Source: Oscheius dolichura | Taxonomy: Eukaryota > Nematoda > Chromadorea > Rhabditida > Rhabditidae | DNA: 64,000 nucleotides | Assembly: GCA_932521035.1 (NCBI GenBank) | Contig: OW051494.1 | Span: 2,962,001 to 3,026,000 of the forward strand | Direction of reading: 5' to 3' | In this document: one piece after another, positions 30,057-41,826 of the stretch | How positions within the stretch are numbered: the first letter of the stretch is position 1 | Layout: each line of letters starts with the position of its first letter | Made by a program: the position numbers and the translations under genes | The notes under the pieces: generated by a model | What the model saw: the letters and a program-made list of their open reading frames with translations, nothing else | Database searches by the model: none | What the model was told of the DNA's origin: nothing

Positions 30057-31211
30057 CGGCAGAATGGTGTGTGATTGTCTGCTATCTCTTTATCTCCACC
30101 CCTCTCTCCAGGTTATCGCACTCGTAAATGCGACAAGAAGCCCCGGGAGCCGTCACCGAACGCGATGCGCTAATGCTACCAAAGAATGGGGGACGGAGGA
30201 GGAGGAGGAGAGGACGGGGACAGCAGGAGGGGATGGGAAGCGGATTCAGGAGCAACGGGGGACGGGTTTGATTGCTCTCGCACCTCGGCTGTTTGCCTGG
30301 AAAAGTTTAGAGGAAGGCCGCTGATCAGACAATGAACGAGCGGCAGATAAGCGCGGGCACACAAGGGCACCGGGGCAGCGGTAGGTCCGGGAACACTCTT
30401 CCCTCGCTTTGTTTTAATGGCATCATTTGTAGGGGCTGCTCCCGTCGTCTCCATGTCGTAATCTTTCTAATAAAACCATTTATTGATATTCGTTACTCAA
30501 AATAGACAGGAGAAGACGGGAGGCGACGACAGACGGGGGAGCAGTCCTCGTCTGGTCTCTCTTGAAAATGTTTTCGCCCGATTTTCTTCCTTCATGTACC
30601 GTAACCCTTTCGTAATGCTAATATCCAAATTATATGTAACCTTCGCTTCCGAATGGGCCAAAACGGGGCGAAATGTGCAAAACGGACCTAACTCCACTTG
30701 TAAGCCATATAACCCCCCAGTGGGATCACGGAACCGGGCCCACGATGAAACCGAAGATAGCTCTTAATTTTGGCAACAATATACACTCAAAAACTGCATG
30801 TTGAAGAGCTCATACGGTATCGAAATGGCCGAGTTCGTCCCGTATTTCTGTTGGGAATTCTACCCAGCAGGTGATCAGTACTTCCCACCCCATTGCCCCC
30901 TAATATAAACTGTTCTCTGACTCATCAGTCAGCTACCGTAACCCTCTTTAAACATATAACCAGGTAGCCTGCGGCAGCCTTCGGCTGTCGTAAACACAGT
31001 AAAACAAAAAAGTAAAAAGGTTTGACAGCGGCGGGGATCGAACCCGTCACCGGCCGCGCGACCGCCCTCTTAACCACTACACCATGAAATTTCGACATGT
31101 CAAGTCACAAACGGACACCGTAGCGCTTTAATATATAGGATATATTCATATTTATTACCCAACTCATTTTATAACCAGTGGCAGTATCAATGCAAATGGA
31201 GAAGGAGAGCC
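30057..31211. other. Spacer between the two uridine phosphorylase genes
   Basis: No protein-coding gene is convincing; open frames are short and purine-biased (30180-30300). It contains two TACCGTAACCC motifs (30597 and 30934) and a tRNA-like block near 31023-31088. Confidence 0.55.
31023..31088 (-). ncRNA. tRNA-like sequence / probable tRNA pseudogene or SINE head
   Basis: On the minus strand it has an A-box-like TGGTGTAGTGGTTAAGAG and a good B box GGTTCGATCC with a near-complete T-arm stem, followed by T-runs. The 5' and 3' ends do not pair as a 7-bp acceptor stem, and the anticodon arm is GC-rich and ambiguous. I therefore do not call a functional tRNA or an anticodon. Confidence 0.45.
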
Positions 31212-32474
31212 TCAAAAGTGTAGCTGTCGTCGAATGAGAGCCGCCACCAGACGATATGGTCGTTCTTCGAATTCGATAGATTGTTCCTTTGTCATCTCGA
31301 TCGAGTCGCCATTCATTCGGTTCAACAGGGCGACACAGACGATTCCCGCTAGAAGACGTTGTTCAGAAAGAATGGGTACCGGAGAAGCCGCGCGCCTGCA
31401 CCCGTAAAGTCTCGGCAGAGCTACGATATAGAAAGCGGTCAATAATAGAGATTCTGCCGAGGTTTTACGGGTGCAGGAACAAGGGCCACCGTGTAGGGTA
31501 ACTTCAAAATGACGGGGAAACAGACCTTTGACCCCGGCGCGGTAGGTATAGGAAGCGAAGCAGGTGCTCTCCATCTCGATGTTCTTTACTCCTTTGTCAT
31601 TTAATTTCTCGAGGAATTTGAACTTTTCCTCCGCCTGGTACTCACAGAAGAAGCCGTCCAGCCTCATTTGTCCTGAATTCTAGTGATTAGAACTGGAAGA
31701 GGAGAGAGGAGGGACCTTCGTAGAAGTCGTTGGCACAGAGGGTCTTGCCCCGGACGGCGGGGATCGCCTCCTCCTGGGCGATGGCCAACAATTCCTGGCT
31801 CAATTGCTCATCCAAAACCGTGGGCCGGATGACCTTCTCCCCGGCAATGTACTGTACATAATTCGACTCCAATCCGCCATTCATCGCCTCCGAGGTGATC
31901 ACGACTGTGCCCGGATCGACGCCGACCCCTCCCGAGGTACCCAACCGGATAAATGTCACGTCTTTTGCTTTGGCATGGTGGATAAGTTTCAGGATTTCGA
32001 TGAGCATAATACTCAACGAGGGGCCGCCAATTCCATGCTGAATACGGTATTTTAGAGGGAGTGGAGGGGAGGGAACTCACATTGACCCAGAGGGCAGGGC
32101 CCGTCTTGTAGAGGACATAACGGTCACTTCGGGAGAGGTTGCCACTGTTGGGATAGCCTGTCTCTTGGGAGAATCTCTCGGCGTATGCGGCGAAACGGTT
32201 ACACGATCCTCCACAACAGACAAACTGAAAGAAGGGGGTTGAGCTTCTGCCTAGGACAGATAACCCGGCAGCGTCAGTTTTGTAGCTGCTTGAAAAGCAA
32301 AGCGATTCCCTGCCGAGACTTTACGGGTGCGGGCGCCCGAGCCAAAAAAGATACCTTTGTGTCGCCGAAGATGGCCGGGATATCCAGTGTAGTGATGCCA
32401 AAACCGAAATGATAGAAGAAATCCTCGGCATTCTCCAGATACTTATTTCCTAGTTTAAATTGGGAATCTGTCAT
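31212..32474 (-). CDS. Uridine phosphorylase, copy 2
   Basis: Tandem paralogue of the gene at 28855-30056, with the same exon order. It starts MTDSQFKLGNKYLENAED, then YHFGFGITTLDIPAIFGD. The core motifs are intact: FIRLGTSGGVGVDPGTVV, EGQMRLDGFFCEYQ and NIEMESTCFASYTYRAG, followed by AGIVCVALLNRM, ending RRQLHF-TGA. Many surface positions differ from copy 1, so the duplication is not recent. Foldback elements lie in its first intron (degenerate) and in its last intron (complete, 31395-31477). Substrate may have shifted slightly, but nothing in the visible active-site motifs argues for loss of activity. Confidence 0.9.
31395..31477. repeat. Foldback element, complete copy (UPP copy 2 last intron)
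   Basis: Arms 31395-31418 and 31454-31477 are inverted copies matching at about 22 of 24 positions, with a 35-bp loop. GCGCG precedes the left arm, as at the 38.9 and 39.9 kb copies. Confidence 0.9.
32310..32333 (-). repeat. Foldback element, right arm with decayed partner (UPP copy 2 intron 1)
   Basis: A perfect consensus arm with the TACGGGTGCGGG end lies in intron 1 of the second uridine phosphorylase. The opposing arm is only recognisable as a decayed CGGCAG-containing stretch around 32240-32260. The intron is the same one that carries a complete element in copy 1. Confidence 0.65.
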
Positions 32475-34644
32475 ATCTGAAACAGGGAATTCCACCAGAA
32501 AAAAAGGGTGTCTGGGCTGGAGAATGAAAGATCAAACAACGTGACATCGAGAGAAAAAAGGGTTGATACATTCTAGCAACGGAAATGAGTCATCTCGCTT
32601 TTTGAATAAAAAAAGACGCGGGGGAAAAGAGCATCATATGATGAAGAAGGAAGTTACGACGGAGTTGCATCGATTCACGCGACCCACGTGTAGAGAAGAA
32701 AGAACAGCAGATGTGCGAATATAGCACAGTGGTCATAATCCGAATACGGCGCCCAGCTAAACAAACACTTTTTGGGTTCTACAGCTGACGTTTCGCCAAT
32801 TATTTGACCTTTGGGAGATAGGCTACTTTATTGTTGGAATGATAAGTGAGATGAAAAAATATGAATATAAACAGATATAATGTCTAATTAGTTCAATTTA
32901 TCAACGAAAATGTAGGAAGGACACAGCTTTTTTTGGTTTTTTAGAGGAGAGCCTCCCTTATTTGTATTTTGGTGGCAGACGTTATAATTAGCTCCAAGGG
33001 GCATTATTCCACCTAGCAACTGGCGTGAGCCGTAGAAACGCCGTCCCACTCACCAAAAACGCGTGACCATTTAGAGAAGCAGCTAAAGTCAATTTCCAAG
33101 TGGAAAGAAAAGCACTTACTCGCTGCTGATACCTTTTATACGGTTGCTATCTGATGGTCGAGGACCGCCTTCTCACGTGATTCGAGTAGGATGAGACTGA
33201 CGATGCTCACTCCCCTTAAACATATGATGACAGGATACATTTTGAATAAATGTCGCTACCCTTCTTTTGGTTTATTTGGTAGTGATAATAGAAAGAAGAA
33301 GGAGTTGGAATGGAATTTGAGAGAAAGTATGAATGCTTGTCGGTTATCTACATCTTGAACGATCCATCAACCTGCAATGATACAATCAGCGAAGGTACTT
33401 TGAATGGCTCCCGTGACAGTAGTTCAACGCGTTGGTAAAGAAAAGACAAAGGAAAAAGGTATATTTCTGTTTGATCAGAGCAAACCATCCTCGCGAGATT
33501 TGAATTTCTCACAATCACGTTTTGGGCCAACGTTCTTCCTCACCGCACCCAAAAACTCACCAAATGCTCGCAGCGCTCGAATAATTCGATCTTGCTTATT
33601 TTTTTAATCTCTATCTTGTTCAGAATTTTATGGCGGACAAGCTGGTATAGGTTATATTCCGTAAGTATAAGAAATAGCTGAGTTATCGAGAGAAACGCTA
33701 TGTTCACCTCAAAAACTCTATTTTGGGTTATATCTCAGCAAATACTTATTCTTATGGAATATAACCAGCTTGTCCGCCATAAAATTCTGAACTAGATAGA
33801 CATTAAAAAAAATAAGCAAGATCGAATTATTCGAGCGCGGCGAGCATTTGGTGAGTTTTTGGGTGCGGTGAGAAAGAACGTTGGCCCACGTTTTGCAATG
33901 TTACGCAAAGGGAACGCTTATATATACCGGGCCATTTTCTCAAAAGGCCCAACTACATCTGCCCATTTAAATTCCAGCGATTGTGGCTAACTAACTGACA
34001 CCCGTATGTAAATATACACACCACATTGACCCAGATTGCACACCACTTGATTGACCCAGAGGGTGGTCGGATTTGTTTCTCCAAACGGTTCAGTTCATTA
34101 TTCTACAGATAACCATCATCTGATTCAAGGAAATAGCCAATTTTCTATCAGCCTTCACTATTTTCCGGTATTTGCCCCTCCCCGCATCCATGTCTGCAAC
34201 AGCTCACCTGCGCGGTGTTATGCCACAAGTTTGCTAGAAAGTTGCGATTCAAATCAGCTATTGATTGATGCCGGATAGCTGCTGACCCGGTCATCGAATA
34301 ACATCGCGGTTCGCTTATTTCTGATAAGTGGCAAAACAAAGCTTAGCCCCCAAACGCTTTCCACTTCTTTACATCTGTAATCGGTAAGCGTCGTTTGGTT
34401 GAAATGTAACTCATCGCTGTGGAGCAAGCAAATATTACACGCTATTAAATCTCATTTCTAGTCGCGTTTTTTGTACCGCGATAACCTGATAAACTCCTTT
34501 GTTATATTCGGAAATCTACAGATTTCTGTCTGTTGCAACCGTATATTTGCTCCATTTTGCCTGCCCCCGATAGGTGGGATGAGATATATGTATCAACGTA
34601 AACCGCTCCCCTTTACTCTCTCCTTTTTTAAATTTTTATTTAGA
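32475..34644. other. Intergenic region holding a palindromic MITE
   Basis: AT-rich and mostly featureless. Short frames around 33300-33600 run into the MITE end and are not credible genes. The CUL1 start is preceded by a pyrimidine tract and TTTAG one base before its ATG, consistent with a leader splice or trans-splice acceptor. Confidence 0.6.
33525..33886. mobile_element. Palindromic MITE, copy 1 (9-bp target duplication)
   Basis: This 362-bp non-coding element has ends GGCCAACGTTCT / AGAACGTTGGCC and inverted arms of roughly 135 bp that match almost throughout. It is flanked by a perfect 9-bp direct repeat, CACGTTTTG, at 33516-33524 and 33887-33895. A 9-bp duplication with long inverted arms suggests a Mutator-like (MULE) foldback MITE; superfamily is inference. 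A second copy lies at 58831-59226. Confidence 0.9.
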
Positions 34645-37576
34645 ATGACCAGCGTTGCTGCAAATGGTCGTGAAGGCGGCGACGCCGACGTGTGGATCGA
34701 CCTTCAGTCGGGTTTGCGGGATGTCTTCGATAGAAATCCGATGACGCCAAAGCGCTACATGGAATTATATTCGTAATTTATCCAATCTGCTCTTCATTAT
34801 TCTTTTCAGCCACGTATTTAATTTCTGTACCGTGTCATCGTCTGGAGCCGCGCCCCGACCGGGAGGCAGTATTGCTGCCCGCGGCCGTCGCTCCAATGCT
34901 CAGGGAAATATCAACGGCAATATGGCTACAGATTTTATGGGGATTGAGCTCTACAATAAACTCAAAGACTTCATCGAACAATATGTTTGTAAAATATTAG
35001 AGGTCGGTTTTATCGTGGGCCGAGGGATACTGATCACTTCAGAGAGGTGACAAGATGACAGGGGAGGAACTGCTCCAATTCTATAACAAAGAGTGGGAGG
35101 AGTACCGCTTCTCTGCAAAAGTCGTCGATGGCATTTTCTCCTATTTGAATAGACACTGGATTAAACGGGAGATGGACGAGGGAAATGAGGCCATTTACAT
35201 TATCTATGTTGTGAGTATTACTACCAGGAGTGCCTTTGATTCTTCCCTACTTACCGTACCCCTACATCTTGCAGCTGTGCCTTGTCGTCTGGAGAGATGC
35301 CTTATTCCGTCGATTGAATGACCAGATGACCGACGCCGCATTGGAACTGATCAAAGTTGAGCGCGATGGCTATAAAATCAACCATGGTCTAATCAAAGGC
35401 CTCATCGAATCATACGGTACGGTAGTCTGTTTTCATTTTATGTTTATTTCAGTGGAGCTGGGTATTGACGATCAGGCTGAATCATCCGACGAAAACAGCA
35501 AACGATTCGATGTGTACAAGGCAAGATCCCCCCTGAAAGAACGAAACCCATTTTAGGAGCGTTTCGAGAACAAGTTCCTCCGGTCGACAGAAGAGTATTA
35601 TGAAGTCGAGGCCAGTATTTTCATGGCTAACAATCCGCTGACCGAGTATATGAAGAAGGTTGAAAGCCGACTGAATGAGGAGCAGCAAAGGTGCCAGTTT
35701 TACATCCACCGTGTCACGGAACCGAAGCTTCTGAAGCAAGTAGAGAAGGTTCGAAACACATTGGACAATCCCACCGAGACTGTATTTAGGTTTTGATTCA
35801 GTCCCGCCTGAGCGCCTTCCAGAGTCAGTTCGGAACATTATTGGAGAACAGAATGGATGACGATCTGGCCAGGATGTACAAGGTATGGTTACTTACTCCT
35901 TTGACAATTATAAACACATATAATTAGCTATGTGAGAGAGTAGACGAGGGATTGGCCAACCTTCGAGTCGCCCTGGAACAACACATCACAAAGGAGGGGC
36001 TGGGGGCCATCGACCGAGTTGGAGACACCGCCAATATGGTAGGAACACCCTGTGACTATCTCTATGCCCGCCCCTTTTAGGATCCCAAGCTCTACATCAA
36101 CACTTTATTGGAAGTGCACCGCCGCTATGCGACCCTCGTTGACCAAGCCTTTAAAAATGAGAGTGGCTTCATCCAGGCACTCGACAAGGCTGCCACCACA
36201 TTCATCAACCGAAACTCCATCACCACGAAAGGCGACCAAGTCAGCATCAACAAGTCCCCTGAAATGTTGGCCAAATACTGCGATCAGCTGTTGAGAAAGA
36301 CCAACAAAGCTATGGATGATAATGCCTTGGAGCAGACCCTCTGCCAAGTGGTAAGTACCGTAACCCCTCCCCTTGTTGATTTTATCATTTCAGATGATCA
36401 TCTTCAAGTACATCGAGGACAAGGACATCTTCTCAAAGTATTACACCAAGATGTTCAGCAAGAGGTAGGCTGTCAAGTGCACCCAAAGTATCGAAAATAT
36501 CAGGCTCATCTTGGAAACATCGGCGAGTGAAGAGGCGGAAACCAGTCTGATCGGGAAGTTGAAGTCTTCTTGTGGTTTCGAATACACCAATCGAATGTCG
36601 AAAATGATCAGCGATGTGCAAATCAGCAAGGTTGGTACCGACTGTTAACTGAGAAAACCGATTTTAGGGACTCACCTCCGACTTCCGGCAAAACATGGAC
36701 AGTCGCAGGATCAAATTGCCCGACCTGAGCATAATGATCCTCAGTACTGGCTCGTGGCCCGCCATGCCCGTCAGCAACTTCCAACTGCCCGGAAAGCTTG
36801 GCCAGTGCATCGACCACTTCAAGAAATTCTACGATGAAAAGCACAGCGGCAGGAAATTGACCTGGGTGCTCAGTCAGTCCAGGGGAGAACTTTCTTGCAG
36901 CGGATTCAAGGACAAGAAAATATTCATTGTATGTTCTGCTATCCTCTTTCTTATTCTTTTTTGTTAATTCCAGGCCACGACTGCCCAGATGGCCATTTTG
37001 ATGTTGTACAACGACTCGCTCCGGTACACTGCCGGTGCGATCGCGGACGGCCTCCAGATGGACAAGAAGATGGTCGCCCAGACCGTTGCTTCCCTCGTGA
37101 AGGCAAAGGTCCTTACCGGTATTGAGCCCGACGAAAAGGGCGAATATGATGATGCCACCGAGTTCGGTCTCAACGTGGGCTTCACCAACCCCAAAGTGAA
37201 GGTTCGTCGCTTTTTCATTTTAATACCAATCAATCGAATGTTTAGGTGGATCTTTCCAAAGCGGTGATGCGAGTGGATCCTCGCCAGGAGAGCCAGGAGG
37301 TCACGAGAAATGTCGACGAGGACAGAAAGAGCGTCATCAACGCGTGCATTGTCCGAATTATGAAGATGCGGAAATCACTCTCCCACCAGCTGCTCCTCGC
37401 CGAGGTATCCCTAATTCTATTATCTTTACTTATCCGACATCCAGGTCCTACAGCAGCTGTCTACCCGCTTCAAGCCAAAGGTCGAGCTGGTCAAGCGTTG
37501 CATCGGCCAACTGATCGAGAAGGAATATATAAAGAGGAGCGAAGAGCAGAGGGACATCTACGAGTACATCGCTTAA
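34645..37576 (+). CDS. cul-1: Cullin-1, SCF ubiquitin-ligase scaffold
   Basis: This is the scaffold that holds SKP1/F-box proteins at its N-terminus and RBX1 plus E2 at its C-terminus. It starts MTSVAANGREGGDADVWIDL; the SKP1-binding repeats follow (PKRYMELYSHVFNFCT, LLQFYNKEWEEYRFS, IFSYLNRHWIKREMDEG). The cullin homology region includes MILSTGSWPAMP-type and LPGKLGQCIDHFKKFYDEKHSGR text. The neddylation segment IVRIMKMRK is intact near the end, followed by the winged helix ending IEKEYIKRSEEQRDIYEYIA. An extra Gly/Ala/Arg-rich insert (PRPGGSIAARGRRSN) lies after the first exon. About a dozen introns are short. It is the first gene of a four-gene same-strand cluster. Confidence 0.95.
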
Positions 37577-37892
37577 AAGAATGTGATACGGGCAATCTAT
37601 TCATCCATCTTCTGATATGTTTTGTAAATATCCTCGGCTATGATACTCTGACTTTTGTCATCTCTAGATATTACTTGAACTGGTGTTCCCATCCCCGTGG
37701 AGCACTCTTCCGCCATTCGTTTCTCCTACTCCTATTTTATTTTTTAGCGAGTTGAACTTTACGAGGTCTTGTATGCACTATTTGTCGTCAGTAAATATGT
37801 TTGTATACTGTAATAACTAGTCTTCTTGTTCCGGGGTTTCCCTAAAATATAATAACCGATAAATGGCACTGTAAATAGTTTTATAGCGTTGA

Positions 37893-40186
37893 ATGCGGGT
37901 AGTCTTACTGCTCTGCCATGCGGCAGCAGCCTTGTTCCCGGGAAGACAGCCCGACGAGGGAGATGTCCGACACATTTATCCGTTGTCTTCCATCGGGGTG
38001 AGACAGAATATTATACCCACAAAACAAATAAAAATACAGATTGGATTCTATGAACACGCGCACATGCTTCCTTATGTCTTGGGTTTGTTAGAGAATATCG
38101 ATTATCCGAAACACCGCCTTCACCTGGAATTTCATCTGCTCGGAAAGGAAGACACCACGCGGGATCAAGTTCTATGGTACAATATTTGATTCTACCAATA
38201 ACGTTCCCTTTTGTTTAGGTGGAAGTCAACAGTCAGTGGATTGTTCGCTTCGGTGAATATTCTCCAGGACACGGAAAATTGGGAAGAGACGGCCCTCCGC
38301 AATGCTCGGCTCAAGCGGTCTGCCAGGATATTACTGACTACCGGGAATAACCTTATCCGCAACGGGAAAATACTTCAGGTACCCATAGTTTCAATCATTT
38401 ATTCTCATTTTCCATAGGATCTTTCGACTGAAAAAGACCAGCTAATTGTAATCGCGTTGATGTCACCAGCCGGGGAAAGCGAGATTACAAATATTGATAT
38501 TATTCCCGAAGGAGAAGAACCCAGGAAAACGGTTAGAGAAAGAGATAAGCTCTATATAAAATTGACTAGATCTCATCCGTGAATTATCCGCTCCTTGTCC
38601 AGCTGAATGAAATAGATAGCTCCTATTTGACATTCGATGCTCAGAATCTACCCAATTACGAAGGTAGCTTGGATAGTTTAGATGTAGACAAAGAATGTAA
38701 TCTCGGGGAAAGAATATGTTCAGGTATTTACTGAATCTGCTCAGCGGATGGGAGTCAAATTCTATCTCGATTCATCAAATTATCACGGAGTTCACATCAG
38801 CGACGACTTGGAATTGGCTCAGCAGAGAAGAACTGTGAGTTGTGGGGACGCAGAAATATGTGGGATCTCTTTTTTGAATAAATAAAATGTAGAAATAGAA
38901 AACTCAGGAAGAAAAAGCGACGATTGTGGTAGCCAGGGGACTTGCGCGCCCGCACTCGTAAAATCTCGGCAGCTGGTAGCTTTATCAAGCGGGCGCCTAC
39001 AGTAACCTAAAGAAACAAGCGAAATTTCAAATTTTCTTGAATTTTTTAATTACAATTTTTTCTACTTTCAGTTGAGATATCATTTATGTGATTTGGTAGC
39101 GGATGATGCTGTCCTGCCGGTGACGTCTCGTTCTGTCCGGCCATGGACTCTCGAGCCGGATCTTTGGGGAATGGATCGAATCTATTTGATAAATTTGAAG
39201 AGACGGCCGGATAGACTGAAGAAAATGACAAAGATGTTTGAAATACTCGGTAAGGAAAGAGGAAAGAAACAAGAAGAAATGATTTAGGCGTCGATTTCAA
39301 GGTGTTGGAAGCTACGGATGGGAAGAATCTACCGAAGGAGCTGGCCGTGAAGCCGCTTCCCGGCTACGAGGATCCCATAACGAAGAGACCCTTGAAACTC
39401 GGAGAAATCGGCTGTTTCTTGAGTCATTACCGTATTTGGAAGGAGGTGGTCGCGGAGAAATTGACCCGGGTCATCGTGTTCGAAGACGACCTGCGCTTTT
39501 CGATGGACGGCATGGAACGGGTCAAGGAGGTACTCCAGGACTTGGATGTGTCCCGGAAGGAGTGGGATCTGATCTATCTTGGGAGGAAGAAGATGGCCCA
39601 GGACCAGGTAGAAATGATTGAGGAGGGGAAACGGAGAAGGTTACAGGAAGAGGTCTGGGTGGGGGAGCATCGTCACCTGAGTACGGTAGGCTACTCCTAC
39701 TGGACACTGGGCTATATGCTATCCCTCTCGGGGGCCGAGAAACTTCTCGAGCCGAATCCTCTAGAGAAGCTGGTCCCCGTGGATGAGTACCTCCCCATTA
39801 TGTTCGGCAAACACCCCAACAAAGTGAGCAGAGTCCTCTTTTGGCAGACACTGATAGGCCGCGCGCCTGCACCCGTATAATCTCGGCAGAGTATTCCCCT
39901 TTATTCAAAACAGCTACAGTACGAGCAACCTCTTTCTACTTTCGTCTTGCAGAGGTTTTACGGGTGCAGGTGCTTGGACTACCGTATACAGAGAACCGGT
40001 AAAACTCACTCCCTGGTTCAGGAATGGATGTCCCACTTCCCTCGCCGCGATCTCCTCGCCTTCACCCTCTACCCTCTGGTCGTCTTCCCCCAACGCTACA
40101 CCCACGAGGATGGCTACGTCAGCGACACGGAGGACTCCCTCCTGGTGGCCCAGCCACCTGTCCCTGTCCCTAAAGACGAGTTGTAA
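37893..40186 (+). CDS. GT25 procollagen galactosyltransferase-like protein (COLGALT/CERCAM family), ER-retained
   Basis: COLGALT enzymes add galactose to hydroxylysine of collagen in the ER. A weak signal sequence opens the protein (MRVVLLLCHAAAALFPG). The C-terminal GT25 domain is well conserved: MDRIYLINLKRRPDRL, LGEIGCFLSHYRIWKEVV, VIVFEDDLRF, WDLIYLGRKKM, YSYWTLGYMLSLSGAEKL, PVDEYLPIMFGKHPN and HEDGYVSDTED. It ends KDEL-TAA, an ER-retrieval signal. The N-terminal half is divergent: where active enzymes have the DAD metal motif it reads ILLTTGNNLIRNGK. Foldback elements sit in the introns before LRYHLCDL and before EWMSHFPR (39824-40021). It begins 317 bp after CUL1 on the same strand. Catalytic activity is uncertain. 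Confidence 0.85.
38949..38972. repeat. Foldback element, single arm in GT25 intron
   Basis: The left-arm sequence CCCGCACTCGTAAAATCTCG continues into GGCAG. The expected right arm is lost; only a short GCGGGCGCC complement remains at about 38988. Confidence 0.65.
39866..39970. repeat. Foldback element, complete copy (GT25 last intron)
   Basis: Arms 39866-39889 and 39947-39970 are inverted copies with about three mismatches and a 57-bp loop, inside the 198-nt intron 39824-40021. GCGCG precedes the left arm. Confidence 0.85.
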
Positions 40187-40305
40187 CTGACCCTCTCCCT
40201 TATTGGCTTTATCCCTCGCTACGAGTCGCCCCCTTGCCATTTCATATCCCAGCTTTATCTTCCTCCTCTTGCCATAATAAATCAGTGCCTTTTTTCGAAT
40301 TTCCC

Positions 40306-40325
40306 GCCTCTCTCTCTCTCTCTCC
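40306..40325. repeat. (CT)n microsatellite upstream of the STK16-like gene
   Basis: About ten CT dinucleotides lie in the 190-bp gap between the GT25 and STK16-like genes. The pyrimidine-rich tract just before a gene start could also serve as a trans-splicing polypyrimidine signal; that is inference. Confidence 0.7.
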
Positions 40326-40375
40326 GGTCCAGTCCCGTATCTAACCGTCCGTTTGTCTGTCTAATTCCTTCAGTA

Positions 40376-41484
40376 ATGGGATGTGTTTGCTCCTCGTCGG
40401 CTGATTTGACGGGGGACGGACTGCGTATCCGACTGGTGAAGGAGATCGCCCAGGGAGGATTCAGCCAGGTCTATCTCTGCGAGGACATCGACAGCCACGA
40501 GAAGTACGCCGTCAAGCGGATTGCCGTCAATGCCCCCGGCGAGGAGAAGCGGATTCAGTTCGAGGTATCTGTACTCCGGGAAGAGAGGGAGGACGGCCCG
40601 GTTTAGGCAGAGCAACACCGATCGCTGTCCTCGAAAACGTTGAACATTGTACCGCTGCTGGGCCTGATCGAGAAGGACTCCGCGCTGCATCTCGTCTTCC
40701 CCTTCTACCGGCGAGGGACAGTGGCCGACGTACTGGCCAGTCGGCGAAAGAGCAACGACTACCTTCCCCAGTCACAGGTGGCCCCTCTCCTCTTCCCATA
40801 AATATTCTAGGTGGTTAAATTCGCCCTGGAGACGTGTTCCGCCGTCGGGGCCGTCCACTCGGCGGGGGTTGTGCACCGCGACCTGAAGACGGCCAACTTG
40901 ATGATCGACGACAACGGCTCCGCCCTCCTGATGGACTTTGGCTCGGCCATCGAGTAATCACTCCCTCTTATCATTTATGAGATGTTTCCAGGTTTCCAGT
41001 AGAGATAAGTGATGCCAAAATGAGGCAGCGACTGATGGATGACTGTGCCGAGAACTGCAGCATGCCCTACAGGGCGCCGGAACTCTTCTCGTGTGATATT
41101 GGCACGAGAATCGACGAGAGGACGGACCTCTGGGTATCTCTTTCCCTCTTTTCCACCCTTTAAATATCCTTCAGTCGCTGGGATGTTGTCTCTACGCCCT
41201 GTGCTACTTTGTCTCGCCGTTTGACATGGCCTATGAGAGAGGAGACAGCGTGGCCCTCGCCGCCCAGTCCCCAGACAAGATCAAATATCCGCGGGATGCT
41301 CCGTAAGTGGCATTTCTGGCAGAGAGAATAGAGAGATATTTACAGCTATGACGATCAACTGGTCCAAATTATCCAGAAGATTTTACGGGTGGATCCAGCG
41401 GAACGGATGCCGTTGGCCAACGTGGTGGCGGCATTGGAAGCCGTCCGGGGTACTGTAACCGACGGGAATGTGCAGATTGTCTGA
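40376..41484 (+). CDS. STK16/MPSK1-like myristoylated serine/threonine kinase
   Basis: This kinase belongs to the NAK branch; STK16 is lipid-anchored at Golgi/vesicle membranes. The N-terminus MGCVCSSS has the Gly2 myristoylation and Cys palmitoylation pattern of human STK16. Core motifs are present: [49 protein letters not shown] and [12 protein letters not shown]. The family's distinctive stretch before APE ([17 protein letters not shown]) is recognisable. The C-lobe ends [18 protein letters not shown] and the protein terminates at VQIV-TGA. Five short introns are present. It follows the GT25 gene by 190 bp on the same strand, consistent with an operon. About 305 residues fits STK16. Confidence 0.92.
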
Positions 41485-41826
41485 ATAGACAAAAAGAACG
41501 GTTCTATAAATTATTTTATCTCTTTTTGTTCAATTCTCTTCTTTTCTAGTAACAATAGCCACTTCTCCTTGATAGAGTTGTTCGGATCCTGAAAAGTACA
41601 TTGGCCGGGTTCTCCTGAATTTTACTAATAAACTCGGGGGTTTCTCGGCAACTTGAGAAGGGGCCTCTAGCTGAATACAAAATAAAGTATGGTCTACTGT
41701 ACAGAATATTGTCAAAAATCTATTAGAAAGGAGCCATACAAGGTCGAAAAGCTTACGACTCGGCTCTCGGCCAACTGTAAAACGAAGCCACTTGTCCAGG
41801 CCCCTTCCCGAGAACTTTAGAACAAG

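Noticed and set aside
33404..33607. Open frame ending in MITE copy 1
   Set aside because: It reads across the element boundary and target duplication, with no splice partners or recognisable domain.
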